Source of the DNA: a virus
Direction: 5' to 3' (one strand)
Virus record (IMG/VR): IMGVR_UViG_3300009152_000030
Location: 110,118-174,117 of that record
Length of the DNA: 64,000 nt
The translations under genes and the position numbers were made by a program. A model generated the notes under the pieces. That model did no database searches. It was not told the origin of the DNA and saw nothing but the letters and a program-made list of their open reading frames with translations. Position 1 is the stretch's first letter, and each line of letters opens with the position of its first letter. This document shows, piece after piece, positions 53,998-62,744 of this stretch.

Positions 53998-54022
53998 ACA
54001 TGGTTTGCAATAGCAAAAAGTA

Positions 54023-54925
54023 TTAAGCGACTAGTTTCTTGCAGATCTGTATTCCAAGCTCAGCCAAAGGACTGCGCTCAATTTCAATAAGTTCTACGAA
54101 ACTAGTAAGCGGACTCTCTTGATAAATGTCAAGTCCGATTGTTTGAAGGACTGGGCAAAGTTTACCTTTACGGTTTTCTTTTTCGTCAATCTGATCTGTA
54201 TCAGCCATAAGTATTAACTTACTCTTCTCACCTAGACGAGTGATTAGAGTCTTGAACTGATGGATCTCAACGTTCTGGGCTTCATCACAAATGACTAAAG
54301 CATTTGTAAAGTCTTCACCACGCATATATTCCAAAGGAATGCATTCAATCTTGCCTTCTTCGAGCTTCTGCTCAAAGATCTTTAGGTAAGTTTTACCCCA
54401 GATCTTTGCAAGAGCGCGTTCGTAAGAGCTGAAAACAGGTTTCATCTTGTCTATGATTGTGCCTGGAACATCGCCAATTCTGCCACCGCTAGCAGTCGTA
54501 GCTTGGGCTCTGCTTTTAGTTAGAATAATTCTTTCGAATTTCTTCTCATCAAGCATATTAATTGCAGCAACCATTGTTACATAAGTCTTACCTGAGCCAG
54601 CGCCACCAAAGACTGTAAGCATTGGGATAGTTTGATCATATAAAGCAGACAGTAAATATTTTTGCTCTAAGTTCTTAGGTGTAAATTTCTTAACTGTAGG
54701 TAGATTTATATTGACTAAAGCTTCTCCATTCCAACGTTTAAGAGCACTATAGCTTCCATGTCTAAAACACCAATAGCTATTAACTGGGGGTGGTGTCATC
54801 TCAAGCCATGGATCAAAGTCAAGATCATCAATAGTAACAGGGTCGTCTGTGAATAAAGGCCCTAAATCTGCTGAATATTCCACATCAATTATTGTAGGAT
54901 GAAATATTTCCTTTGGCTCTTGCAT
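54023..54925 (-). CDS. phoH: PhoH-like ATPase
   Basis: The 300-residue protein has the PhoH plan: a front segment (KFTPKNLEQKYLLSAL), Walker A GGAGSGKT at 107-114, the TKSRAQATTASGGRIGDVPG loop characteristic of the family, EYMRGEDFTNALVICDEAQN with Walker B near 213, and a LMADTDQID sensor strand. Extra N-terminal 75 residues are phage-specific. PhoH proteins are common in large phages and have RNA-related ATPase/helicase-like activity, but their role in infection is unsettled. An AAGGA site precedes the ATG, and the VWA gene lies just upstream. Confidence 0.9.
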   Translation of the reverse strand: MQEPKEIFHPTIIDVEYSADLGPLFTDDPVTIDDLDFDPWLEMTPPPVNSYWCFRHGSYSALKRWNGEALVNINLPTVKKFTPKNLEQKYLLSALYDQTIPMLTVFGGAGSGKTYVTMVAAINMLDEKKFERIILTKSRAQATTASGGRIGDVPGTIIDKMKPVFSSYERALAKIWGKTYLKIFEQKLEEGKIECIPLEYMRGEDFTNALVICDEAQNVEIHQFKTLITRLGEKSKLILMADTDQIDEKENRKGKLCPVLQTIGLDIYQESPLTSFVELIEIERSPLAELGIQICKKLVA

Positions 54926-54933
54926 TGAGTTCC

Positions 54934-56277
54934 TTACAAATAGATCTTGTTCAAGTTAGGTAATTTACGATTGACTGTCTCCTTTGGCACAACTAGATAA
55001 AATTTATTTGTAATATTACTTTTATTTATTTCTGGAATTATCCCATCAGTGAAACATAATATTGCGTCATATTTGTATCTACCGTTATGTTGATTAATTC
55101 TTTTTATTGCAGGATTCAAATCTGTTCCGCCACCACCTTTCCAATCAATACTATCTGCAAAGCTTCTGTTCTTTGTCTTTACTAATTCTTCTCTAACGAC
55201 TGTATCACCCATCAGGTAATGTATGTTTGCATGCCTTGATAACTTCTTTATATAAGATACAAATTTTTGAGCAAGCAACAAGTCAATGCTACCACTTGTA
55301 TCAAGAATACAAGCAATTAGAGGGCGAGTAGTTTTCTCATGACCAGGCAATACTCCAGGAAGTACGCAGTTATACTTAGCCCAAGAAGGGTTAGATTTAT
55401 TTTTCTTACCTGCTCTTTTTAACTGTTCAATTAGTCGCAAAGCAGTGTCAGAAGTTTCTTTTACTGTAATCCTTTGAGTATCATATTTCTCAAAACTAGT
55501 GTCATTTAAAAATGGGTCTTGAGAGATATCTGGAATTTTTGCTATCTGTTTTTCTAATGTAGCTTCTCTATCCTTAATCTCTTCATCTGTCAGCTCAAAG
55601 TCGTCAAGCATATCATCAGAAAGATCTGATTCAGCTTTCAAGATGTCTTCATCAGTGACATTAAGTTTAAGCCATTCAAAAATTTCCTCAGTAGTTATCT
55701 TAAAAATACTTCTTCTTAGTCCGCCTAGTCCCTGATACAAAGGACTAGATGGAGAAAGATAGTGAAGAGATAGACTAGGATGATTTATGTTTCCTAGCTC
55801 TTTCACTCCAGTATAAAAGACATTGTCTACAACATTAGTAAACCCGTAATCCGGCTGTAAACAATCGTAAGACTGATCTTCGAATAGGAGTTCGGTGTTT
55901 AACTTTATGTCCTGAGCAATGTTAAGTAACAAATGATATTGTCTTGGCGTCTTATACATCTTCACAGGATGGGCATATATAAAATGCTTTAACTCGTGAA
56001 GAATAATAAAAGCGTTCTGATGCTCAGAGTAAGTTGCCATCTTGTCTGCGTGCAGATAGAGACAATACTCTTTGCTTTCCTTATCCCAGGATATAGCAGC
56101 AATGAACTTCTCACCAAAACCTTGTTCTTTTACTGTTGTATCGTTTAGATAATGCTTATTTATATATGGCAAGTATCGAAATAAATAATTGTAATTAAAT
56201 ACATAAGATTTAGTACTTGAAGATGATTTAAAGGATAAATCCGAAATGTATTTTATTAATTTATTTATATTGCTCAT
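54934..56277 (-). CDS. Metallopeptidase-like/VWA protein, MoxR partner
   Basis: The start is the ATG at 56277, forming an ATGA overlap with the MoxR gene; the ATG at 56298 has no ribosome site. The N-terminal part has HELKHFIYAH (94-103), an H-E-x-x-H zinc-peptidase motif with a further His, as in DUF2201-type proteins. The C-terminal part is a von Willebrand A domain with MIDAS residues: CILDTSGSI, GGGGTDLNPA and LCFTDGI. Between them lies an acidic helical section. Bacterial MoxR-VWA pairs act as chaperones that load metal or remodel complexes. A phage copy could act on a host or virion target. Confidence 0.78.
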   Translation of the reverse strand: MSNINKLIKYISDLSFKSSSSTKSYVFNYNYLFRYLPYINKHYLNDTTVKEQGFGEKFIAAISWDKESKEYCLYLHADKMATYSEHQNAFIILHELKHFIYAHPVKMYKTPRQYHLLLNIAQDIKLNTELLFEDQSYDCLQPDYGFTNVVDNVFYTGVKELGNINHPSLSLHYLSPSSPLYQGLGGLRRSIFKITTEEIFEWLKLNVTDEDILKAESDLSDDMLDDFELTDEEIKDREATLEKQIAKIPDISQDPFLNDTSFEKYDTQRITVKETSDTALRLIEQLKRAGKKNKSNPSWAKYNCVLPGVLPGHEKTTRPLIACILDTSGSIDLLLAQKFVSYIKKLSRHANIHYLMGDTVVREELVKTKNRSFADSIDWKGGGGTDLNPAIKRINQHNGRYKYDAILCFTDGIIPEINKSNITNKFYLVVPKETVNRKLPNLNKIYL

Positions 56278-57377
56278 TCTAATGTATTGACCTGCCATTT
56301 TGTTTGAGACAACATAGCATAGAATTCAGGATACTCTTTTGCATATTGCAAAATATACTGAGTACTAGCTAGTTGATCCTTTGTCAAGGTTGGAATTAAG
56401 TTCTTATACTCAGAGAAAACAAGAACACTATCATAGTAGTCTATGGTCTTTGAGTTAATTCTATTAAGAATAGAATCGTTAAAGAATGATTCTTTAGCAA
56501 TCCAGTCCTTGTTAAGAAGAATGTTAAGCCATTTATTAGCAATGTTAGATTTAATTAGACCACTGGCAAGTGCAAAGACTGCCGTCTTTGTCTCCCCAGT
56601 AATCTCTATGCCATTAGTTCTGGCCCAGAGAGTCCAAAGAGCAAGACGATTAAGCATCTCGATAGTACGAGGACATGGGCTAATTTCTTTTTCGATATCC
56701 CATTCTCCTGCAAGTTGACCCGACTGTATATTCTCAATAGGATTATTCATATTAGAGAGGATATACGACATAGCTGGATCAATTATGTCGGAGCATTGAG
56801 ATAGGAATTCAGAAGTTGTTAAGTTGTAATGGACATGAGCCCATCTGCTTTTCATAGCTTTGTCTAGTGTATCTGTGTTGAACTCACCAACAGGAGGGTT
56901 ACAAGCACTGATTAGGCGGCTATTTTGAGGTAAGGCATACTCACCTAGCCGACGCTCTGCTGTGATACTCATCATTGCGTTAATGCCTTCTTGCGTGCCA
57001 CGATTTAATTCGTCTACAAAAAGAACAAAGAAATCTGAGTCTACAGAGTTTGGAAGCCAGGAAGGCTTTGTCTTTCTATGGACCATCCGTTCAGCATCTA
57101 CAACTGGTATACCCCAGTCTGCAGTGTCCGTATGTGCTAATCTAAGATCAAAAGATGAAGGATTAAACACACTAGATACTTGACGTTTAGCAAAAATACT
57201 CTTACAAAACATAGGAGTCTCAAGCTTTAGGTCTCGAAAGAAATTATCTATTGTCTTGGATATAATCGTGCTTTTACCAATGCCACTAGCGCCCCAGACG
57301 CAAACAGGAATGTCTGCGTCCAGGGCTATTCTAGCGACTTTTTCTAATTCACTAGAGGAGATTGTCAATGACGCCAT
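56274..57377 (-). CDS. MoxR-type AAA+ ATPase
   Basis: The 367-residue protein has Walker A GASGIGKST (29-37), a Walker B FFVLFVDELNRG near 110-121, a sensor region NSRLISACNPP, and SRWAHVHYNL with the likely arginine finger. The LRLAHTDTADWGIPV insert and ELNRGTQEGINAMMSITAER stretch are typical of MoxR/RavA-like AAA+ proteins. An AAGGA site lies inside the end of recA. It is coupled by an ATGA overlap to the VWA/metallopeptidase gene, its expected partner. It presumably uses ATP to remodel a protein complex selected by that partner. Confidence 0.82.
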   Translation of the reverse strand: MASLTISSSELEKVARIALDADIPVCVWGASGIGKSTIISKTIDNFFRDLKLETPMFCKSIFAKRQVSSVFNPSSFDLRLAHTDTADWGIPVVDAERMVHRKTKPSWLPNSVDSDFFVLFVDELNRGTQEGINAMMSITAERRLGEYALPQNSRLISACNPPVGEFNTDTLDKAMKSRWAHVHYNLTTSEFLSQCSDIIDPAMSYILSNMNNPIENIQSGQLAGEWDIEKEISPCPRTIEMLNRLALWTLWARTNGIEITGETKTAVFALASGLIKSNIANKWLNILLNKDWIAKESFFNDSILNRINSKTIDYYDSVLVFSEYKNLIPTLTKDQLASTQYILQYAKEYPEFYAMLSQTKWQVNTLE

Positions 57378-57378
57378 T

Positions 57379-58497
57379 CTAGTCCTTGGTTTCGTATGCG
57401 ATTTTGCGCTTACGTGTTAGCGGATAGCGAGCTTCAAAATGATTGACTCCAAGTAGATCACAAAGAGAAGCTCTTGCAGCTGCATCACTTCTAAGTAGTT
57501 CTGCAAGATTATTCCTGCCTTGAACCTTAAGAGCAATAGCAGGAACCTGGAGCCAGGCACCAGCAGCAACGATATGCTTCTGAGCTAGACCCATAGTAAT
57601 AAGCGAGTCAACTCGGTCAAGACCGATACCCCACTTAATACTAATCTCTACCTCGTCCTCTGCACGAGCCGCACCCTGCGCCTTAACAATCTGGACCTTT
57701 CTAAGATTCTCTTTGCCATCACCAGGGATAGGAAGAATCTTGAGACGAAGTCTAGCATAGTAGCGAATAGCCCGGCCACCTGTAGTGATAGTACCGCGAG
57801 CACCCATTGGAGTAATATTAACTCTCATCTGGTTACTCGTAATTAAAGTACAGTCATAGGTCTTGTATGAAGTAGCAAGCCTACCAAGTACCTTAGAGCT
57901 AAGCAAAGCATGCCAGCCAATTGCGCCGTCACCAGCCTCTGCATTATTATCTGCAGACGCAGGAGGACTAAGAGCAGCCCAGCTATCTAATCCAATACAT
58001 GAAAACATACCACTACGAATCAGTTGGTCTAGAAGGGTAAGAGCTTGCTTGCCATTCTGAGGAAGACTATAGACAAATCTTTCGTCGTCCACGGGTACTC
58101 CAAGGTGACGTGCATACTCGGCATCGAAGTTACCTTCCATGTCGATAAATGCAATACCACGTTCTGGAAAAGCCTTAGCAAAGCTAGCTAATGCTTCGTA
58201 CATCAGAGTAGTCTTACCAGACGACTCCTCGCCCGCAATTTCAATAAAGGTGCCACGAGGCCATCCTGCATTCTCACCAAATCCACCAAGCAAACTATCC
58301 AGACAAGGATCACTTGTCGGAACAAAGCTGAATGTAGGTAAGCTGTCCTTGCCAGTGACAAGAACAAGTTCTTCGCCATATTGCTTAATCTTGCTTATCT
58401 TAAAAGCATTAAAAGTTTTAGGATTCCAGGTTACAGCTCCCGGCGTAGCAAAAGAAGATTCTTCTTCTGTTTCCCATTCTGTTTCTTCTAAACTCAT
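57379..58497 (-). CDS. recA: RecA-family recombinase
   Basis: Walker A is GEESSGKTT (89-97), followed by AFIDMEGNFDAEYARHLGV (near 115-133), Walker B CIGLDSWAAL, the TSNQMRVNITPMG stretch and the DNA-binding L2 loop RGTITTGGRAIRYYA, all typical of bacterial-type RecA rather than UvsX. Length (372) is close to bacterial RecA. The N-terminal 60 residues are acidic and unusual, and the C-terminus is basic, opposite to the acidic tail of E. coli RecA. It would drive strand exchange in recombination-dependent replication with the RusA-like and Cas4-like enzymes. An AAGGTG site precedes the ATG. Confidence 0.92.
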   Translation of the reverse strand: MSLEETEWETEEESSFATPGAVTWNPKTFNAFKISKIKQYGEELVLVTGKDSLPTFSFVPTSDPCLDSLLGGFGENAGWPRGTFIEIAGEESSGKTTLMYEALASFAKAFPERGIAFIDMEGNFDAEYARHLGVPVDDERFVYSLPQNGKQALTLLDQLIRSGMFSCIGLDSWAALSPPASADNNAEAGDGAIGWHALLSSKVLGRLATSYKTYDCTLITSNQMRVNITPMGARGTITTGGRAIRYYARLRLKILPIPGDGKENLRKVQIVKAQGAARAEDEVEISIKWGIGLDRVDSLITMGLAQKHIVAAGAWLQVPAIALKVQGRNNLAELLRSDAAARASLCDLLGVNHFEARYPLTRKRKIAYETKD

Positions 58498-58513
58498 ATA
58501 TCACCTTATGATT

Positions 58514-58542
58514 ATTTTAAATAAAATAAAAATCTATAACAA
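58514..58542 (-). promoter_or_regulatory. Possible sigma-70-type promoter before recA
   Basis: On the - strand TTGTTA (58537-58542, four of six -35 matches) and TAAAAT (58514-58519, five of six -10 matches) are separated by 17 bases. They lie in the AT-rich 61-base gap between the small gene ending at 58559 and the recA start at 58497, leaving a short leader. The AT-rich surroundings make chance matches likely, so this is moderate. Confidence 0.45.
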
Positions 58543-58558
58543 TAGGAAAGTTGTATTG

Positions 58559-58756
58559 CTATTCAGTATAAAATAGATCTCTTAAATCCTGTTTAGTATA
58601 TTTACGCCCGTTAAGATCAATAGATCTGTTTCCTTGCATAAATTCCTTTAGATTATTTTGAAGATCATCTTCTAAGTCTAAAGAGAAAACATCTTTTAAG
58701 ATGCGCAAAAGACTCTGCGGATCTGGAATTTTTTCATCTAGTTTAATGTTTGACAT
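58559..58756 (-). CDS. Hypothetical small acidic protein, 65 aa
   Basis: The start is the ATG at 58756, which has AGGGA six bases ahead, just after the reductase stop. The longer frame to 58831 would overlap the reductase and has no such site. The protein is helical and acidic (LLRILKDVFSLDLEDDLQNN, LKEFMQGN), ending KQDLRDLFYTE. No family is recognised. Position suggests co-expression with the ribonucleotide reductase. Confidence 0.55.
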   Translation of the reverse strand: MSNIKLDEKIPDPQSLLRILKDVFSLDLEDDLQNNLKEFMQGNRSIDLNGRKYTKQDLRDLFYTE

Positions 58757-58763
58757 GTATTCC

Positions 58764-60692
58764 CTACTTGACAGGACAGAATCCACCTTCGCAATCGCTA
58801 GAGTCAACACTCGCGTCAAATGAAATACCATTGATTAACTTAGTTGTTCTAACCAGTTCATTATAGACATCTTCTGTGATTTCTTCAAGAGGCGCTTGCT
58901 TAAAACCATGCTCAGAATGTAATAAGAATGAAAGACTTTTATGATTTAAAGTATAGTTCTCACGAAGATATTCTTTAACCTGATCAAGTTCTTCTTTCCT
59001 ATAGTAGATAGTGCAAGATACACTATTGTCTGACCAATCTTCCTGTAGTCTTTTAACAACTGCAAGCTGATCAAGAGCTGTCATGTCTCTAGCTAGAAGT
59101 GTACCTTCTGGGTAAGAGAATGGAAACTCAGCCACCATAGTTGAATAGTCAAGGCTACCGTCAAAGTTTTCCTGATACTCAATCTTATAATTGTGTGAAC
59201 GCACTACTTCAATCAATGGATGATTAGCAGCAATACGAATACGACGAATAAGATGTCTAGCATAAGCAGGATGTGCACCCGGTGTAACACCAGGAAGCAA
59301 ACTAAGTGTACCGCTAGGTTTTACGGTAGTAAGTTTAACGCTAACAGGGAATCCCTTTGCAGCGCTATACTCAACATCGTAAGCACGAAGCTCGCCATAA
59401 ACATCCCTGAGCCAAGACTTTTGTTCATCTGTAGCTTGAAGATATCCAGTGATACCAATACCCATACGCATATGTTTATTGACAATCTCTTCTGTCTCTG
59501 AGTGGTGGCAATGTAAAGCCAAGCTATGCTTGTTAATACGGTAAAGTAGCTTACATACGTCAGCTAATTCAGCTGGACTTGTTATGTTAGGAAGAAATAC
59601 TTCTGCCAAACAGCAAGTCTCAAAGTTAGCAAGACTCTGTTCTGCGCATGGGTTATAGCCCATGACAGCAGGATCAGGATACTCTGTTTCGCCAAGGCGA
59701 CCCATAGCACGCGAAAGCTTAAGGTTAATTAAACCATAAGGCTCTCCCTTGCCTTCATAACCATCCCAGAACATATCTGGAAGGTCATTGATATCGTCAC
59801 AAGCTACACTATTATTAGACATTGCACGCCAGCTTGGGATAGTACCCAAGTCCCAACGCTTAGCAAGTAAGAACTCAATATCGTCACAGTCACCGATGGC
59901 GATCTGTGCGCTACGTCGGACGTTACCAGCAACTACAATGCTGCCAATAATGTTCATGATATCTAGACAATCAACACTGCGTAATTGCTTACCAGCGCGC
60001 CTCTCTAGAACCTTACCAATATTAGCTATACCTTCACATAAAATCTCAGGTCCGCTAGCTACGCCACCAAAGCCTTTGATTGGCGCGCCCTTACCACGAA
60101 TTAGCTGAGTGCTAAATGTAAATGTATTCTTCTTGTCTGCAAGGAATGCAGCCTTAAGAGTCTTAGCTAATAGTGCAACCCAACCTTCTCTTGTGTCAGA
60201 CACAATGAAGTCAGAGTCTCCTTGATCTCTGCGGGTTGGGCTCTTAAAGTTCTTACGAACCTTAGGAAGTTTATTAATGTGCTCACGCTGAATATTGTAG
60301 CCAACGCCACAGCCAAGCATAAGCATATCCATTGTCCAAGTGAATGGACGAACAGGTCCGTCTACAACAGTAAAAGCACAGTTCTGTAAGCTAGGAAGAC
60401 CTAAGTCCTTAACAGTTCTAGTGCCTAGTTGCCACAGAAAGCGGCCAGCAACGGTACCTTTGAGCTCAAGCATATAAGTCCTAAGCCTAGCTTTCTCATA
60501 GGCCGTAAAACCCACCTTAAGCTGCTTCTCACTAGCATTAAGAACACGATCTACGGTGTCAGTCCATTCCTCTGTTGGGCCATTAAGATCAGTCTCACTA
60601 AGCCTTCTAGCATAGGTTCTCTTGTAAGTTAGATAGCCTACAGTGCTCCAAGGTGTAACTATATCTTTTGTAAAATTATCAATATTTGGCAT
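58764..60692 (-). CDS. Class II (B12-dependent) ribonucleoside-triphosphate reductase
   Basis: The 642-residue protein matches the monomeric RTPR type. Key residues are visible: Cys 105 (LQNCAF) and Cys 360 as the redox pair, Asn 347, Cys 349 and Glu 351 in YNPCAEQ (thiyl radical site), TVKPSGTLSLLPGVTPGAHP for substrate phosphate, and a C-terminal CEGGFC (634-639) that re-reduces the active site, close to the Lactobacillus RTPR ending. It makes dNTPs directly from NTPs using adenosylcobalamin, without oxygen or a small subunit. It is about 100 residues shorter than the Lactobacillus enzyme. Activity depends on host vitamin B12. Confidence 0.9.
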   Translation of the reverse strand: MPNIDNFTKDIVTPWSTVGYLTYKRTYARRLSETDLNGPTEEWTDTVDRVLNASEKQLKVGFTAYEKARLRTYMLELKGTVAGRFLWQLGTRTVKDLGLPSLQNCAFTVVDGPVRPFTWTMDMLMLGCGVGYNIQREHINKLPKVRKNFKSPTRRDQGDSDFIVSDTREGWVALLAKTLKAAFLADKKNTFTFSTQLIRGKGAPIKGFGGVASGPEILCEGIANIGKVLERRAGKQLRSVDCLDIMNIIGSIVVAGNVRRSAQIAIGDCDDIEFLLAKRWDLGTIPSWRAMSNNSVACDDINDLPDMFWDGYEGKGEPYGLINLKLSRAMGRLGETEYPDPAVMGYNPCAEQSLANFETCCLAEVFLPNITSPAELADVCKLLYRINKHSLALHCHHSETEEIVNKHMRMGIGITGYLQATDEQKSWLRDVYGELRAYDVEYSAAKGFPVSVKLTTVKPSGTLSLLPGVTPGAHPAYARHLIRRIRIAANHPLIEVVRSHNYKIEYQENFDGSLDYSTMVAEFPFSYPEGTLLARDMTALDQLAVVKRLQEDWSDNSVSCTIYYRKEELDQVKEYLRENYTLNHKSLSFLLHSEHGFKQAPLEEITEDVYNELVRTTKLINGISFDASVDSSDCEGGFCPVK

Positions 60693-60743
60693 TTTAAACT
60701 CTCTTAAAATAAACGGGAATAGAAGCGGGTAAGGATTATCTTA

Positions 60744-61256
60744 TCACTGGGTTTCGAAGCCCTCTGATCCTTTACCAAAAGCTTTTAACTCACTATTGAC
60801 TGAGTAAGCTACGCTCTCCAGTACCCTTCTCATACCTATAAGTTGGCCCTGAATTCTTTCAAAGAAATCTACTAGAAAGCTATGTAAAACTTCCTTTGTA
60901 TTATCGTCATCAAACTCCACGTCAAGACTTGCCTGTAACTGATCTACAGTAAACTTAGGATTATCTTTCTTAAGTTGCAAAAGTTTTGCAGCTTTATAAG
61001 ACTTGGTAGCAGAGTGATGAAGATCTCTGGCCAGAACGGCTTGACTGTGCTTGTGATTCACATCACTAAGTAAGTCCGCAATACGTCTAAATTGCCTATA
61101 GACGTCCTTAACAGTCATATCATCGGGCAAACTTACCCGATAATACTCAGCCCATTCTGTCAGAGTCTTCTTATTGAAAGAAATAGTATTGACTAGGTTG
61201 ATATCAGTTACGCAGCTTTTCTTTGCAGACTCAACTTTATCTTTATCTATTTCCAT
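60744..61256 (-). CDS. Hypothetical helical protein, 170 aa
   Basis: An AAGGAG site precedes the ATG. The protein is almost wholly helical with charged heptads (VKDVYRQFRRIADLLSDVNH, SYKAAKLLQLKKDNPKF, FLVDFFERIQGQLIGMRRVL). No motif or membrane segment is seen. It lies between the SpoVG-like and reductase genes. A role in recombination or replication complexes is possible, but there is no direct evidence. Confidence 0.55.
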   Translation of the reverse strand: MEIDKDKVESAKKSCVTDINLVNTISFNKKTLTEWAEYYRVSLPDDMTVKDVYRQFRRIADLLSDVNHKHSQAVLARDLHHSATKSYKAAKLLQLKKDNPKFTVDQLQASLDVEFDDDNTKEVLHSFLVDFFERIQGQLIGMRRVLESVAYSVNSELKAFGKGSEGFETQ

Positions 61257-61266
61257 CAGTTACTCC

Positions 61267-61686
61267 TTAGTCAGTTTCCCACTCGTCTGACGTGCTAGCT
61301 TTAGCAGTAACTTTGGCAGGAGCGGGCTTCTTTGCAAGGTATGCGTCAGGAACACTGCTCTTCGCAGCTGGCTTACCTGCAGCAGGCTTAGCAGCTGACG
61401 ATGCCGAGCGTGTCTGGCCACCCGTCTGACTCTCATATTCATCAACAAGCGCCTGCTTAATATCAAGCAAGAACTGGCCACTTTCCTTAGGAGCAATAAT
61501 CGTATCCTCATATGCCTCCCCGCGCTTAGCGCTAGGAGCACCAGCAAATAGACCGTTCTTACCCTTAACTACCTTCCATCCCTTCAGGATAAGATCACCA
61601 TCGTCGGTCACAAGAGTGACATCAGCCATAGCGACAACAGGACCAGTAGGATTACTAAGGGGATTGACACGAACTTTAATTTCCAT
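61267..61686 (-). CDS. SpoVG-like nucleic-acid-binding protein
   Basis: Residues 1-85 resemble SpoVG: IKVRVNPL ... GPVVAMADVTL ... LKGWKVVKGKNGLFAGAPSA ... EAYEDTI, with the characteristic V-x-x-G-x-N/K-G-L-F-x-x-x-P-S segment. SpoVG proteins bind DNA and RNA and act as regulators. The last 55 residues are low-complexity Ala/Lys/Pro/Ser ending in DEWETD, an extension that recalls the acidic tip of ssDNA-binding proteins. A role in phage replication or regulation is possible. A GAGG site precedes the ATG, which overlaps the small ORF upstream. Confidence 0.6.
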   Translation of the reverse strand: MEIKVRVNPLSNPTGPVVAMADVTLVTDDGDLILKGWKVVKGKNGLFAGAPSAKRGEAYEDTIIAPKESGQFLLDIKQALVDEYESQTGGQTRSASSAAKPAAGKPAAKSSVPDAYLAKKPAPAKVTAKASTSDEWETD

Positions 61687-61825
61687 AATTTACCTCTTTG
61701 ATTTTGGCAAGTTTACTTTCGTTGTACTTGGCCAGCAAGTTAAAACCAATCTCAAAAATGATTGGTGTAGCAATAATAATAGCCTGTTTAACGGCATATT
61801 TATTTTTTAATAAATAATAATACAT
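61676..61825 (-). CDS. Small membrane protein, 49 aa
   Basis: An ATG at 61825 with AAGAG upstream opens a 49-codon frame ending TAA at 61676, overlapping the SpoVG-like start by 11 bases. The product starts MYYYLLKNKYAVKQ and has one hydrophobic segment (AIIIATPIIFEIGFNLLA, about 15-32), then a basic tail. It fills an otherwise empty 160-base gap. Single-helix small proteins of this type are common in phages; function unknown. Confidence 0.5.
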   Translation of the reverse strand: MYYYLLKNKYAVKQAIIIATPIIFEIGFNLLAKYNESKLAKIKEVNYGN

Positions 61826-61849
61826 GTAATACTCTTAAATAATAATTAG

Positions 61850-62188
61850 TTACTCAGTCTCAATATCTGACTTGAATGATTCAACTTCACTAACTACAGT
61901 AAAATCTCCTGATCCTACTAGACTACCGATTTGAAAAGCAACAAAAAGTAGAAGACCTGCGGCATTAAGTGTCTTCTCTCCACCAAGAACGCCCAGTGCA
62001 GTAAGCATAGGATCATTCTGAGCTAGAAGAGTCTCAATCATAAGCATGACTGCCTTCTTGCCTTTCGTATTCTCAATGCCTTCAGGTTGGTTGATCTTAT
62101 CAACAATTGCCTTAAGCAAAGAAGCAAAAGGAATTTCCTCTGAGTCTTTGTTTAGGATTTTAATCTTGACATCGTTTTCTTGTTCCAT
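61850..62188 (-). CDS. Hypothetical protein, 112 aa
   Basis: It starts in a TAATG overlap with the upstream gene, with AAGAGGG ahead of it. The protein has an acidic N-terminus, a helical middle (LLKAIVDKINQPEGIENTKG) and a moderately hydrophobic region (NAAGLLLFVAFQIGSLVGSG) that could be a buried or membrane helix. No family is recognised. Confidence 0.5.
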   Translation of the reverse strand: MEQENDVKIKILNKDSEEIPFASLLKAIVDKINQPEGIENTKGKKAVMLMIETLLAQNDPMLTALGVLGGEKTLNAAGLLLFVAFQIGSLVGSGDFTVVSEVESFKSDIETE

Positions 62189-62736
62189 TAGCCCTCTTTT
62201 TTATAAGTTATGAATAAGTTGCCATTATTATGTGAAAAATTATATGGAATACCATGTTGATCCATTGCTTTCATTCCCATTGCTTGGAAGAAATATGGAT
62301 TATATCCGTACGGATCTTTGAATCTACTTAAGTGGTTTCGAAGCTCTCCAGCTACATATGGACTATTAGTATAGATTCTAAGTTTTGTGCCAGTCATTAG
62401 GCTATTAAATCCTAAGCCACTAGTATACTGCTTTAGTGCAAGACTTGCAAGCAAAAAAGTAGTTTTAGTGTAGATATCGTAGCCTTCAGGCAGCAACTCT
62501 TTATACTTATAAACAAAGAAATCTGTCTTGTCCATATCTATATCTGGACCTTCGGTAGACCCGTATCTATAGACAACCATTTGCTCTACATCATCAAAGA
62601 ATAGACCAATATGGGTCCAGAGGCCGTGCCTATATGGAAATCCAAGTCTGGGATTAAAGCCATATCCAAAGGAAAAAGCTATAGTCCACATATAAGTACG
62701 AATCTTATCTAATACTTTATAGTAAAAATTCTTCAT
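62188..62736 (-). CDS. Hypothetical protein rich in aromatic residues, 182 aa
   Basis: The 182 residues are rich in Tyr, Phe and Gly (IRTYMWTIAFSFGYGFNPRL, LKQYTSGLGFNSLMTG, DPYGYNPYFFQAMGM) and form a likely alpha/beta domain. No signal peptide or catalytic motif is seen. Its stop overlaps the next start, so it is coupled to the 112-aa gene. Function unknown. Confidence 0.5.
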   Translation of the reverse strand: MKNFYYKVLDKIRTYMWTIAFSFGYGFNPRLGFPYRHGLWTHIGLFFDDVEQMVVYRYGSTEGPDIDMDKTDFFVYKYKELLPEGYDIYTKTTFLLASLALKQYTSGLGFNSLMTGTKLRIYTNSPYVAGELRNHLSRFKDPYGYNPYFFQAMGMKAMDQHGIPYNFSHNNGNLFITYKKEG

Positions 62737-62744
62737 AGTAGTTC

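Noticed and set aside
58139-58576. 145-aa + strand ORF over recA
   Set aside because: Antisense shadow of recA, which has all family motifs.
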